Assembly (NCBI RefSeq): GCF_039872765.1
Contig: NZ_JBDPZC010000007.1
Location: 309,362-373,361, forward strand
DNA length: 64,000 nucleotides
Direction: 5' to 3'
Origin: Roseateles_B flavus
GTDB lineage: Bacteria; Pseudomonadota; Gammaproteobacteria; Burkholderiales; Burkholderiaceae_C
Both the position numbers and the translations under genes were made by a program. The notes under the pieces were generated by a model. The model did not search any database and was not told where the DNA came from. It saw only the letters and a program-made list of their open reading frames with translations. Positions 23,638-31,548 of the stretch are shown here, one piece after another (the stretch's first letter is position 1; every line of letters begins with the position of its first letter).

Positions 23638-26337
23638 ATGGCAACTAGCAAGACCCCGCGGCGCAAGGCCGCCCCAGAAGCCGCCGCCGAACCGGCGGCA
23701 GCCAAGAAGAAGCCGGCGGCAAAGACCGCCAAGGCGGTGACGGCCGAGAAGCCAGCCAAGGCAGCGAAGTCTGTCAAGGCCGCGGCTGCCAAGCCTGTGG
23801 CCACAAAGCGCCCCGCCACCAAGGCGGCAGCCACCGAAGCGCCGGCGGTGAAGAAGGTCGCGGCCAAGAAGGCGGTGAGCAAGCCCGCCGTCGTGAAGAA
23901 GACCGCGGCCAAGGCTGCCGAGGCATCCGCGGTGAAGGCGCCGAGCAAGGTGGCGGCCAAGACGACCACCAAGGCCTCCACCAAGACTGCCGCCAAGGCC
24001 GCTGAAAAGGCGCCTGCCAAGGCGGTCAAGAAGGCCGTGAAGGCGGCCGAGCCCGCCGTTGAAACGAAGGCGGTCGCACCGGCGGCCAAGACCAGCCGCA
24101 AGAAGGCGGCGGCGCCTGAGGCGGCGCTTGATACCAAGAGCAGCCGGCCGGCACGCAGCCGCAAGAGCGTCGAGCCTGAAGTGCCTGGCGTGACTGAGGC
24201 GCCGGCAGCCGAGGCCGTCCAGCCCGTCCGCAAGACCCGCAAGGGCAGCGCACCGGCTGTCGCAGCGCCGGTGGCTGCGCTGGTCGCCGAGGTTGCGGCT
24301 GCGCTGGAAGAGCCCGCCGCGCCCGCTGCCCGCAAGCGCGGCAAGGCCGCCGCGGTGGCGGCTGCCGAGACGCCAGAGGTGGTCGAGGCCGTCAAACCGG
24401 CCCGCAAGCCCCGACCCTCTAAGAAGGCGCCGGTGATCGAGGCCGTCGAGGCAGACATCGCCGAGCCTGGCATCGAAGACACCGTGGCGCCCCAGGGCCC
24501 GGGCTGGCAGTGGCACAAGCCGCAGCCGGGCCTGTTCGGCAGCTATGCCGTCCAGGATGCCGACGGCACCCCGCTGGCTGCGCTGGACCTGCAGGGCGGC
24601 GTCGGCCACTACCGCTGCGACTGCGCGGAGTTCCAGGACAGCGAGGAGGGCGCCTGCGCCCATGGCCAGTGGCTGATCGAGCAGCTGTCCGCCGCCCGTG
24701 AGGGGCAGGCCAGCAGGCTGGCCGCGGGCCCCGAGACGCCGTGGAGCGAGCTGAGTCTCAGCGCCGGCTGGGAGCGCCGCCTGGTCTGGCGCCTGGGCCA
24801 GGGTGCCAGCCAGGCTCTGCGCCAGCTGGCCGAGGATTGGGCGGACGAGCACGGCCGCTTCATCGCGCCGCTGGAGGGTCAGGTCTTGCCTGCGCTGCTG
24901 CAGGCCGCTGCGGCCGAAGGGCATGAACTGCGCGTGGGCGCCGAGGTCTGGCAGCAGCTGGCCCTGGCGGCCGATGCGGGCGATCGGGTCGAACGCCTGG
25001 CCCAGGCCTTCGAGCAGGGCCTGGCCTCGCCGGCCCTGCACGCGCTGGTCCGCACGCCGCTGCCCGAGATGCAGTGGGAGGCGGCGCTGTTCGCCGTCTG
25101 CGCGGGGCGTGCCATCCTGGCGGATGAGTCTCCGCTGCCCCAGCGCCCGTCCGCCATCGTTGCGGCGCAGCTGTGGCAGTCTCACTTCGGCGTCGGCACC
25201 GTGGCCATCGTGGCCCCGGCCGGCCTGCATGAAGCCTGGCGTGCGGACGTCGGGCGCCTGCTGGGCGCCTGGCCGGCCGGCTGGACGCTGAGCGCGCCGA
25301 CGGACCTGGCGCCGGCGACCGGCTGCGAGCTGCTGATCGTCGATGCCATCGACGCCTTGGGTGACGCGCTGCCGGCCCTGCGCCAACTGGGCGCCACGCA
25401 TCTGATCCTGCTGGCGCACCGGGAGTTGCTGGGCAGCGCACTGCTGACCCCGCTGGTGGCCTGGATCGACGAGGCCCGCCGCGGCCCCTATGCCAGCCTT
25501 CGCCGCCTGGGCGCCGACGCCGGCAAGCGCCAGCAGCGCGAGCTGCTGGAGGCGGTGATGCTGGCCCGTCGCCGCCGTGACCTGGCGGCCGGCCTGCCGG
25601 CCCAGCTGCTGACGCACTGGGTGCGCGTGCCGGCCCAGGACTGCGCCGGCCTGACGCTGGAGGCGACCGATGTGCAGACCCTGCAGGCCCTGCACCAACG
25701 CTGGTCCCGCCTGGGCAGCCTCTCGGCCGGCGAGCAGCTGCAGCTGCAGCAAGCCCTGCTGCGCCTGCGCCAGGGGCAGTCCGAGCGCATGGGCGAGGCC
25801 CGCGCCGAGGCGCTCGTGCGCCTGCTGCCGGACCTGGTGCCGGGCCGCGCCGAACGCGTGGTGGTCTTCGCCCAGCATGACGCGGCCCTGCGTCCGCTGG
25901 CGCTGGCGCTGCAGGCGCTGGGCCTGCCGCTGGCCAATCTGCGCCAGCACCAGAGCGCCGAGGTGCGCGCCATGGAGCTGCAGGCCTGGGCCGAGGGCGA
26001 GGCCAGCGTGCTGCTGGCCACCGATGCCGCCTGCGCGAGCCTGGACCTGCACCAGCCTGGCAGCGTGCTCGTGCATGCCGACCTCAGCTGGAATCCGGCC
26101 CTGATGAGCGAGCGCCTGGAGCGCCTGAGCACTGAGGGCTCCAGCGTGCCGGCCTGGGCCCTGGTGCTGGAGGCAGGCTTCGATCCCGCGCAGCTGGCGG
26201 CCCATGCACAGGAGGCCTCCCTGCCTTCGGTCCTGCAGGACGGCGAGGCCGGGGCCATTCCCTTCCTGGCTGGCACCGATCTCGCGGCCTTCATGGCCGC
26301 CGTGGGTCGGGCCCTGGACCTGCTCGGAACCGCCTGA
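23638..26337 (+). CDS. Histone H1-like tail fused to SWIM zinc finger and degenerate SNF2-type helicase core
   Basis: This is an 899-residue protein. Residues 1 to about 265 are a Lys/Ala/Pro-rich, H1/AlgP-like basic tail. Residues 325-342 contain CDC-N10-CAH (Cys-327, Cys-329, Cys-340, His-342), the SWIM zinc-finger pattern. From about 480 the sequence follows the SNF2 helicase order, but the motifs are ruined. ILADESPLPQR (493-503) replaces ILADDMGLGKT, so the Walker A Lys is Gln-502. LLIVDAIDAL replaces the DExQ/H box. VVVFAQ (741-746), the AGGxGLNL position (ACASLDL) and WNPA (818-821) are recognisable, but the arginine-finger position is Thr-832. It probably binds nucleic acid without ATPase activity. 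Codon use is normal, arguing against a pseudogene. Confidence 0.8.
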   Translation: MATSKTPRRKAAPEAAAEPAAAKKKPAAKTAKAVTAEKPAKAAKSVKAAAAKPVATKRPATKAAATEAPAVKKVAAKKAVSKPAVVKKTAAKAAEASAVKAPSKVAAKTTTKASTKTAAKAAEKAPAKAVKKAVKAAEPAVETKAVAPAAKTSRKKAAAPEAALDTKSSRPARSRKSVEPEVPGVTEAPAAEAVQPVRKTRKGSAPAVAAPVAALVAEVAAALEEPAAPAARKRGKAAAVAAAETPEVVEAVKPARKPRPSKKAPVIEAVEADIAEPGIEDTVAPQGPGWQWHKPQPGLFGSYAVQDADGTPLAALDLQGGVGHYRCDCAEFQDSEEGACAHGQWLIEQLSAAREGQASRLAAGPETPWSELSLSAGWERRLVWRLGQGASQALRQLAEDWADEHGRFIAPLEGQVLPALLQAAAAEGHELRVGAEVWQQLALAADAGDRVERLAQAFEQGLASPALHALVRTPLPEMQWEAALFAVCAGRAILADESPLPQRPSAIVAAQLWQSHFGVGTVAIVAPAGLHEAWRADVGRLLGAWPAGWTLSAPTDLAPATGCELLIVDAIDALGDALPALRQLGATHLILLAHRELLGSALLTPLVAWIDEARRGPYASLRRLGADAGKRQQRELLEAVMLARRRRDLAAGLPAQLLTHWVRVPAQDCAGLTLEATDVQTLQALHQRWSRLGSLSAGEQLQLQQALLRLRQGQSERMGEARAEALVRLLPDLVPGRAERVVVFAQHDAALRPLALALQALGLPLANLRQHQSAEVRAMELQAWAEGEASVLLATDAACASLDLHQPGSVLVHADLSWNPALMSERLERLSTEGSSVPAWALVLEAGFDPAQLAAHAQEASLPSVLQDGEAGAIPFLAGTDLAAFMAAVGRALDLLGTA

Positions 26338-26478
26338 TCCTCTGACCAGCCGGCCCTGCTCGCCTGGAGGCGTGCGGGGCCGTGCCGAACGGCAGAAAAT
26401 CACGCTGCCACCGCCCCGTCTGCCCTGCGGCCGACGGGGCGCTTGGCTATTCCGTGGAAACCCTGGTATGATCGCGGT
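26338..26478 (+). promoter_or_regulatory. Promoter of the DEAD-box helicase gene with upstream inverted repeat
   Basis: TTGGCT (26443-26448) and TATGAT (26467-26472), 18 bases apart, form a good sigma-70 promoter, with a start expected near 26479. Just upstream, GCCCCGTC (26413-26420) and GACGGGGC (26433-26440) make a perfect 8-bp inverted repeat. It has no T-run, so it may be an operator or a weak terminator for the preceding gene. Confidence 0.6.
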
Positions 26479-26838
26479 CTCACTGCAGCAGGGTTGTACA
26501 GGGCCCGGGCAGTGTTTCGTACGTCTCCTCTGACCTTGTCCGGCAGCCCCTCTTCATCACTTCGATGCAAGCGTGGTGCCCGACGCCCTCGGGTACGGTC
26601 GGCGGCGATGCCGTCGCTTTGACTGTGACCCCGACGCCGCACCGGCTCCAGAGCTCAAGCCTCTTTCTCTGCTTGGCAGACCCTGATGGTCTTGCACGCC
26701 CGGTGTACGACGTGAATCGTCTTCCAGCGACTCGACCTTGACCGTGGCATACCGGCTTCAACTTTGCCTGCTGCGGTCGCATGTCTTGCGCCTGCCTTTT
26801 CGAGGCAGACGCCGGGCATGGCTTTGCAGAAAGAAATC
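26479..26838 (+). other. Long 5' untranslated leader of the DEAD-box helicase
   Basis: About 360 bases separate the predicted transcription start from ATG 26839. No plausible gene lies in the stretch, and codon bias is absent. A small hairpin (CTGCC, 7-base loop, GGCAG) lies shortly before the start codon. Long leaders are a known feature of cold-induced RNA helicase mRNAs such as E. coli deaD/csdA. Control of translation or stability here is inferred. Confidence 0.5.
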
Positions 26839-28650
26839 ATGAGCTTTGAAAATCTGGGCCTGAACGAAGCCCTGCTGCGTGCCGTGAAGGATTCCGGCTA
26901 CGAGAACGCCACCGAGGTGCAATCCCTGGCCATCCCGCCCGCCATCGAGGGCGCCGACCTGATGGTCTCCTCGCGCACCGGCTCGGGCAAGACCGCCTCC
27001 TTCATCCTGCCCGCGCTGGAGAAGATCCTGGCCGCGCGTGGTGACAACACCAAGCGCCGCGAGAAGGGCAAGATCTACGGTCCCAAGGTTCTGGTCCTGG
27101 CGCCCACCCGCGAGCTGGCCATGCAGGTCTCCAAGGCCGCGCAGACCTACGGCCGCCATGTGCAGGGCCTGAAGGTCGCCACCGTGCTGGGCGGCATGCC
27201 CTACGCCCTGCAGATCCGCCAGCTGACGGGCCCGCTGGACATCCTCATCGCCACTCCCGGCCGCCTGCTGGACCACCTGTCCTCGGGCAAGTGCGTGCTG
27301 GAGAACGTCGAGATGCTGGTGCTGGACGAGGCCGACCGCATGCTGGACATGGGCTTCATCGACGACATCAACACCGTCGCCGCTGCCACCCCGGCCACCC
27401 GCCAGACGGTGATGTACAGCGCCACCTTCGCCGGCCACGTCGGCCGCCTGGCCCAGGAGCTGCTGCGCGACCCGCAGCGCATCGACGTCGCCTCGCACAC
27501 CGACACCCACGAGAACATCGAGCAGCGCCTGCACTGGGCGGACAACCCCATCCACAAGGACAAGCTGCTGGAGTCCATCCTGGCCCAGCCCGAGCTGGAC
27601 CAGGCCGTTGTCTTCACCAGCACCCAGCGTGACGCCGACTGGCTGGCCGAGCGCCTGGCCGAGATCGGCCATGCCGTGGCCCCGCTGCACGGCGCCATGC
27701 CGCAAGGCAAGCGCAACCGCACGCTGATGGCCCTGCGCCGTCGCGAAGTGCGCGTGCTGGTGGCCACCGACGTCGCCGCCCGCGGCATCGACGTGCCCAG
27801 CATCACCCACGTGATCAACTACGGCCTGCCGATGAAGGCGGAGGACTATGTGCACCGCATCGGCCGTACCGGCCGCGCCGGCCGCCAGGGCCTGGCCGTG
27901 ACGCTGGCCCTGCGTGACGACGTGTCCATGATCCGCCGCATCCAGCACTTCACCACGCAGCAGATCCCGGTGCAGCACATCGAGGGCCTGGAGCCCAAGA
28001 CGCAAGAGCCGCGCATCTTCCCGCCCCGCCCCGCCGGCGAGCGCGGCTTCGAGCGCGGCGACCGTCCGGGCTGGGCGCAGAAGGGCGACAAGCGCTTCGG
28101 CAGCAAGCCCTTCCAGCGCGAGGGCTTCCAGCCCCGCGGCGGCTTCCAGCAACGCGATGGCTTCCAGCCGCGCGAGGGTTTTGCCCCGCGTGAAGGCTTT
28201 GCTCCGCGCGACGGCGGCAAGTCCTTCGGCCGTGATCAAGGCGCGCAGGGTCGCGACTTCGCTCCGCGTGAAGGCTTCGCCCCGCGCCGTGACGAGGGCT
28301 TCCGTCCGGACGCCCGTCGTTTCGACGACCGCAAGCCCTATGGCCAGGACCGCGGCTTCGGCGGCCAGGACCGCGGTTTTGATCGCGGCGGCGACCGCGG
28401 CGGTGACCGCCCCGGCTTCGGCGGTGACAAGCGCGGCTTCGCACCCCGTGACGACCGCGGCGGCTCCTTCGGCGAGAAGCGCGGCTTCGGCGGCAAGCCC
28501 GCCTTCGGTGGCAAGCCGGCCTTCGGCGACAAGCCTTTCCACGGCAACCGCGAAGGCGGCGGCCGTGACTTCGGCGACGATCGCCGCGCCGGCGGCCCCG
28601 GCAAGCGTCCGGCGCCGCAAGGACCGCGTCGCGGCGGCTTTGGCCGCTGA
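26839..28650 (+). CDS. DEAD-box ATP-dependent RNA helicase with repetitive C-terminal tail
   Basis: The 603-residue helicase contains Q-motif, SSRTGSGKTASF (motif I), PTRELA (Ia), VLDEADRMLDMGF (II, DEAD), SATF (III), ATDVAARGIDV (V) and HRIGRTGRAG (VI). It unwinds or remodels RNA using ATP. Residues about 400-603 are a low-complexity Arg/Gly/Phe/Asp tail with repeats such as GFAPREGFAPR and DRGFGGQDRGF, probably RNA-binding. ATG 26839 (MSFENLGL) is preferred; ATG 26818 in the same frame adds seven residues. The closest named types are RhlE/DeaD-like, and it is a paralogue of the gene at 41646-43148. Confidence 0.94.
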   Translation: MSFENLGLNEALLRAVKDSGYENATEVQSLAIPPAIEGADLMVSSRTGSGKTASFILPALEKILAARGDNTKRREKGKIYGPKVLVLAPTRELAMQVSKAAQTYGRHVQGLKVATVLGGMPYALQIRQLTGPLDILIATPGRLLDHLSSGKCVLENVEMLVLDEADRMLDMGFIDDINTVAAATPATRQTVMYSATFAGHVGRLAQELLRDPQRIDVASHTDTHENIEQRLHWADNPIHKDKLLESILAQPELDQAVVFTSTQRDADWLAERLAEIGHAVAPLHGAMPQGKRNRTLMALRRREVRVLVATDVAARGIDVPSITHVINYGLPMKAEDYVHRIGRTGRAGRQGLAVTLALRDDVSMIRRIQHFTTQQIPVQHIEGLEPKTQEPRIFPPRPAGERGFERGDRPGWAQKGDKRFGSKPFQREGFQPRGGFQQRDGFQPREGFAPREGFAPRDGGKSFGRDQGAQGRDFAPREGFAPRRDEGFRPDARRFDDRKPYGQDRGFGGQDRGFDRGGDRGGDRPGFGGDKRGFAPRDDRGGSFGEKRGFGGKPAFGGKPAFGDKPFHGNREGGGRDFGDDRRAGGPGKRPAPQGPRRGGFGR

Positions 28651-28658
28651 GTGAGATG

Positions 28659-28692
28659 AGGCCGGCGCGTCCCTGACGCCGCCGGCCTTTTT
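28659..28692 (+). terminator. Intrinsic terminator of the DEAD-box helicase gene
   Basis: AGGCCGGCG and CGCCGGCCT pair perfectly over 9 bp and are followed by TTTTTC. It lies 9 bases after the stop codon and separates this gene from the cold-shock/DUF1294 gene. Confidence 0.9.
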
Positions 28693-28711
28693 CTTTGGCC
28701 TCCTGATCACG

Positions 28712-29353
28712 ATGGGATCTCGTCAGCAGGGCACGCTCACGCAGTGGGACGATGCCAAGGGTTATGGCTTCATCACGCCCGATGCGGGTGGGGGCCGGCT
28801 CTTCGTGCATGCACGCGCCTTCGGCCTGCGCAGCTGGCGGCCCTATGTGGGCGAGCGCCTCAGCTACGAGGCCGGGCGTGATCCGCAAGGCAAGGCCCGC
28901 GCCCAGCGGGTCAAGGCCCTGCAGCCCCGGCGCCCGCAGCCCGCGGCACGGGCCGCTGCGCCGCGACCCTCGGCCGATGCGGCCCGTGGCAGCGTCATCC
29001 TGATGCTGATCCCTGCCTTCGCCGCCCTCGTGCTGGCCGTGCACCTGGCCTGGCCCATGCCTCACGCGGTATGGGGCAGCTACATGGCCCTGAGCCTGGC
29101 CACCTTCATCGTCTACGCCGGAGACAAGCGCGCCGCCCGCAAGGGGCAGTGGCGCGTGGCCGAGTCCACCCTGCATGGGCTGGCCCTCTTCTGCGGCTGG
29201 CCCGGTGCGCTGCTGGCCCAGCAGCTGCTCGCCCACAAGCGCGGCAAGCCCGCGTTCATGCGAGTGTTCTGGGGCACGGTGGCGCTGAACATCCTCGCCT
29301 TCATCGCGCTGTTCACGCCGGCACTCAACCCCTGGGGCCGCTTCCTGCACTGA
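28712..29353 (+). CDS. Cold-shock domain fused to DUF1294 membrane domain
   Basis: The 213-residue protein begins with a cold-shock/OB-fold domain (about 4-68) with the RNP1-like KGYGFITPD. A Pro/Ala/Arg linker follows, and then three or four hydrophobic segments of DUF1294 (LATFIVYAGDKRAARKGQWR, FCGWPGALLAQQ). This CSD-DUF1294 arrangement is known but uncharacterised. It would tether a nucleic-acid-binding domain to the inner membrane. It directly follows a DEAD-box helicase gene, although a terminator intervenes, so the functional link (cold adaptation) is inferred. Confidence 0.88.
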   Translation: MGSRQQGTLTQWDDAKGYGFITPDAGGGRLFVHARAFGLRSWRPYVGERLSYEAGRDPQGKARAQRVKALQPRRPQPAARAAAPRPSADAARGSVILMLIPAFAALVLAVHLAWPMPHAVWGSYMALSLATFIVYAGDKRAARKGQWRVAESTLHGLALFCGWPGALLAQQLLAHKRGKPAFMRVFWGTVALNILAFIALFTPALNPWGRFLH

Positions 29354-29370
29354 GCGCTCCCCCCATTCCC

Positions 29371-29922
29371 ATGCCTTCCGACTTCTCTCTGCGGCCCCTG
29401 CGGGCGGCCGATCTCGGCGCGGTCCTGCGCTTGCAGGCCGATTGCTACGGGCCGGACTACGTCGAGCCCGACGAGGCCTTCGCCTCCAAGCTGCGCGAGA
29501 CCGCTGCCCTGCAGACCTGCTGGGGCGCCTTCGACGCCTCAGGGGCCTTGCGCGCCTATGCCATCAGCCTGCCCGTGTGCGCCGACACCATGCCCGGCCT
29601 GCATGCCAGCGACTACCGTTGCCCTTCGCGGCCTACGCTGCTGTACCTGCATGACGTGGCCGTCGGCCCGCAGGGGCGGGGCAGGGGGCTGGCCCAGGCG
29701 CTGCTCGCGCGGATCGAGCAGCGCGCGCATGCGCTGGGCCTGGCGCGCATGGGCCTGATCGCGGTGCAGGACTCCGCCCCCTTCTGGCAGCGCCTGGGCT
29801 TCGCCCCGCTGCCGTCGATGCCGTCCTGGCTCCAGCGCAAGCTGCAGAGCTTTGGCGATGCGGCCCGCTACCTGGAACGGGTCAGCCCGGCTCAGCCGCT
29901 CGATGCCTGCCATCTCGAGTAG
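29371..29922 (+). CDS. GNAT family N-acetyltransferase
   Basis: The 183-residue protein has an N-terminal FSLRPLRAADLGAVLRLQ, the acetyl-CoA loop VGPQGRGRGLAQALL and a C-terminal strand pattern SAPFWQRLGFAPL, all standard for GNAT enzymes. The substrate is unknown. It begins 17 bases after the CSD-DUF1294 gene and is likely co-transcribed. Its last 31 bases overlap the convergent CYTH gene. Confidence 0.88.
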   Translation: MPSDFSLRPLRAADLGAVLRLQADCYGPDYVEPDEAFASKLRETAALQTCWGAFDASGALRAYAISLPVCADTMPGLHASDYRCPSRPTLLYLHDVAVGPQGRGRGLAQALLARIEQRAHALGLARMGLIAVQDSAPFWQRLGFAPLPSMPSWLQRKLQSFGDAARYLERVSPAQPLDACHLE

Positions 29923-30365
29923 GGCCGCGCGGCCAGGGCCGAGTTGAAGTAGCGCGTGTCCTGCGTCACCTCCTCGCCCAGCCAGTCGGGGCGGTCGAAG
30001 GGGTGGTCCTCGCTGGGCAACTCGATCTCGGCGACCACCAACGGCGCGTTGGCGCCCAGGAATTCGTCGATCTCCCAGACCAGCCCGCCCGCCGGCAGGC
30101 GGTGGCGGAACTTCTCGACGCAGGGGCCGTCGGCCAGGGACAGCAGCGCCTTTGCATCCGCCACGGGAATGGCGTACTCGAACTCGGCGCGCGTGGCGCC
30201 CGCGGTGAGCCCCTTGATCGTCAGGAAGGCCTGCTGGCCGTCGATGCGCACGCGCACGGTGCGGGCCGGGTCACGGCTCAGGTAGGCCTGGCACAGGTAG
30301 CGGCCTTCGCCCTGGCGCCAGCCCTCGCCCCGCACGAGGAACTTTCGCTCGATCTCGATGCCCAT
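29892..30365 (-). CDS. CYTH domain protein (triphosphate-processing fold)
   Basis: The 157-residue protein begins MGIEIERKFLV, the ExExK signature of CYTH (CyaB-thiamine triphosphatase) proteins. It continues with VRVRIDGQQAFLTIKG, WEIDEF and VVAEIELPSED, the metal- and phosphate-binding strands of the tunnel fold. Stand-alone bacterial members hydrolyse inorganic triphosphate or are of unknown use. The stop lies inside the convergent GNAT gene. It starts 18 bases after pyrD ends, on the same strand, with pyrD downstream. Confidence 0.9.
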   Translation of the reverse strand: MGIEIERKFLVRGEGWRQGEGRYLCQAYLSRDPARTVRVRIDGQQAFLTIKGLTAGATRAEFEYAIPVADAKALLSLADGPCVEKFRHRLPAGGLVWEIDEFLGANAPLVVAEIELPSEDHPFDRPDWLGEEVTQDTRYFNSALAARPYSRWQASSG

Positions 30366-30383
30366 GTGGTTCCTCGCCTCGGT

Positions 30384-31430
30384 TCAGCCCTTGAAGCCCT
30401 TGAGCGCGCGGGCGCACTCGGGCACCAGGGCCGAGCCCTTGTAGATGAGGCCCGTGTAGACCTGCACAAGGTCGGCCCCGGCCTGCAGCTTGGCGCGCGC
30501 ATGCTCGCCGCTCATCACGCCGCCGGCGCCGATGATGGGGTAGCCCGCGCCGAGCTCGGCGCGCAGCAGGCGGATCACGCGGTTGCTGGGCTCGAAGACC
30601 GGCTGGCCAGAGAGGCCGCCCGTCTCCTCGGCATGCGGCAGGCCCTGGACGGCCTCGCGGCCGATGGTGGTGTTGGTGGCGATGACGCCGTCGATGCCGT
30701 TGGCCTTCAGCGTGCGGGCGATCACCACGACCTGGTCTTCGTCCAGGTCCGGCGCGATCTTCAGGAACATGGGCACCACGCGCCCATGCTGGGCCTGCAG
30801 CTGCAGCTTGCGTTGCTGCAGGCGGGAGAGCAGGGCGTCCAGGGCCTCGTCGCTCTGCAGGGCGCGCAGGTTCTTGGTGTTGGGGCTGGAGATGTTGACG
30901 GTGATGTAGTCGGCATGCGGGTAGACGCCGGCCAGGCCGATCAGGTAGTCGTCCACCGCGTTCTCGATGGGCGTGACGGCGTTCTTGCCGATGTTCAGGC
31001 CCAGCAGGCCGCCGGCCTTCCTGAAACTGTGGGCCTGCTTCACGTTGGCGATGAAGCTGTCCAGGCCTTCGTTGTTGAAGCCCAGGCGGTTGATCAGGGC
31101 GTTGGCGGCAGGCAGGCGGAACATGCGCGGCTTGTCATTGCCCGGCTGGCCCTTGGGCGTGACGGTGCCCACCTCGATGAAGCCGAAGCCCATGGCGCCC
31201 AGGCCGTCGATGCAGCGGCCGTTCTTGTCCAGGCCCGCGGCCAGGCCCACGCGGTTGGGGAAGCGCAGGCCGGCCAGCTGCACCGGATCGCTCACTCGGC
31301 TCTGCGACCACAGGCACTGCAGCGGCGTGTTCTGGAAGCGGGCGATGGAGCCCAGCGTCACCTCGTGCGCATGCTCGGGGTCCATGCCGAAGAGGAAGGG
31401 GCGGGTCAGGGCGTAGGGAATCAGGGACAT
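30384..31430 (-). CDS. pyrD: Dihydroorotate dehydrogenase (quinone), class 2
   Basis: PyrD oxidises dihydroorotate to orotate with FMN, passing electrons to quinone at the inner membrane. The 348-residue length and N-terminal helices (RPFLFGMDPEHAHEVTL) are typical of class 2. NRVGLAAGLDKNG, NISSPNTKNLR and IIGAGGVMSG (phosphate loop) are visible. The start at 31430 matches the family; the frame extends upstream without conservation. CYTH may be in the same transcript. It diverges from the DAHP synthase gene. Confidence 0.95.
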   Translation of the reverse strand: MSLIPYALTRPFLFGMDPEHAHEVTLGSIARFQNTPLQCLWSQSRVSDPVQLAGLRFPNRVGLAAGLDKNGRCIDGLGAMGFGFIEVGTVTPKGQPGNDKPRMFRLPAANALINRLGFNNEGLDSFIANVKQAHSFRKAGGLLGLNIGKNAVTPIENAVDDYLIGLAGVYPHADYITVNISSPNTKNLRALQSDEALDALLSRLQQRKLQLQAQHGRVVPMFLKIAPDLDEDQVVVIARTLKANGIDGVIATNTTIGREAVQGLPHAEETGGLSGQPVFEPSNRVIRLLRAELGAGYPIIGAGGVMSGEHARAKLQAGADLVQVYTGLIYKGSALVPECARALKGFKG

Positions 31431-31548
31431 GGCGGCAGGGCGGCGCCCCGGCAGGAACAGAGCCGGCGGCATGAGCTTGTAGGGGTGGGGCGATTGTCGC
31501 ATCCGGCCTCGCAGATAATCAGCGCAATCCCGCCTCTGGCCAGCCCTC

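Noticed and set aside
23512..26403. 963-codon open frame opposite the H1-tail/SNF2-like gene
   Set aside because: Considered because the plus-strand protein is odd. The antisense product has no motifs, whereas the plus frame has an exact SWIM pattern and ordered SNF2 remnants.
26761..26838. Earlier starts of the DEAD-box helicase (26764, 26818)
   Set aside because: MSFENLGL at 26839 is the family N-terminus; upstream residues are not conserved.
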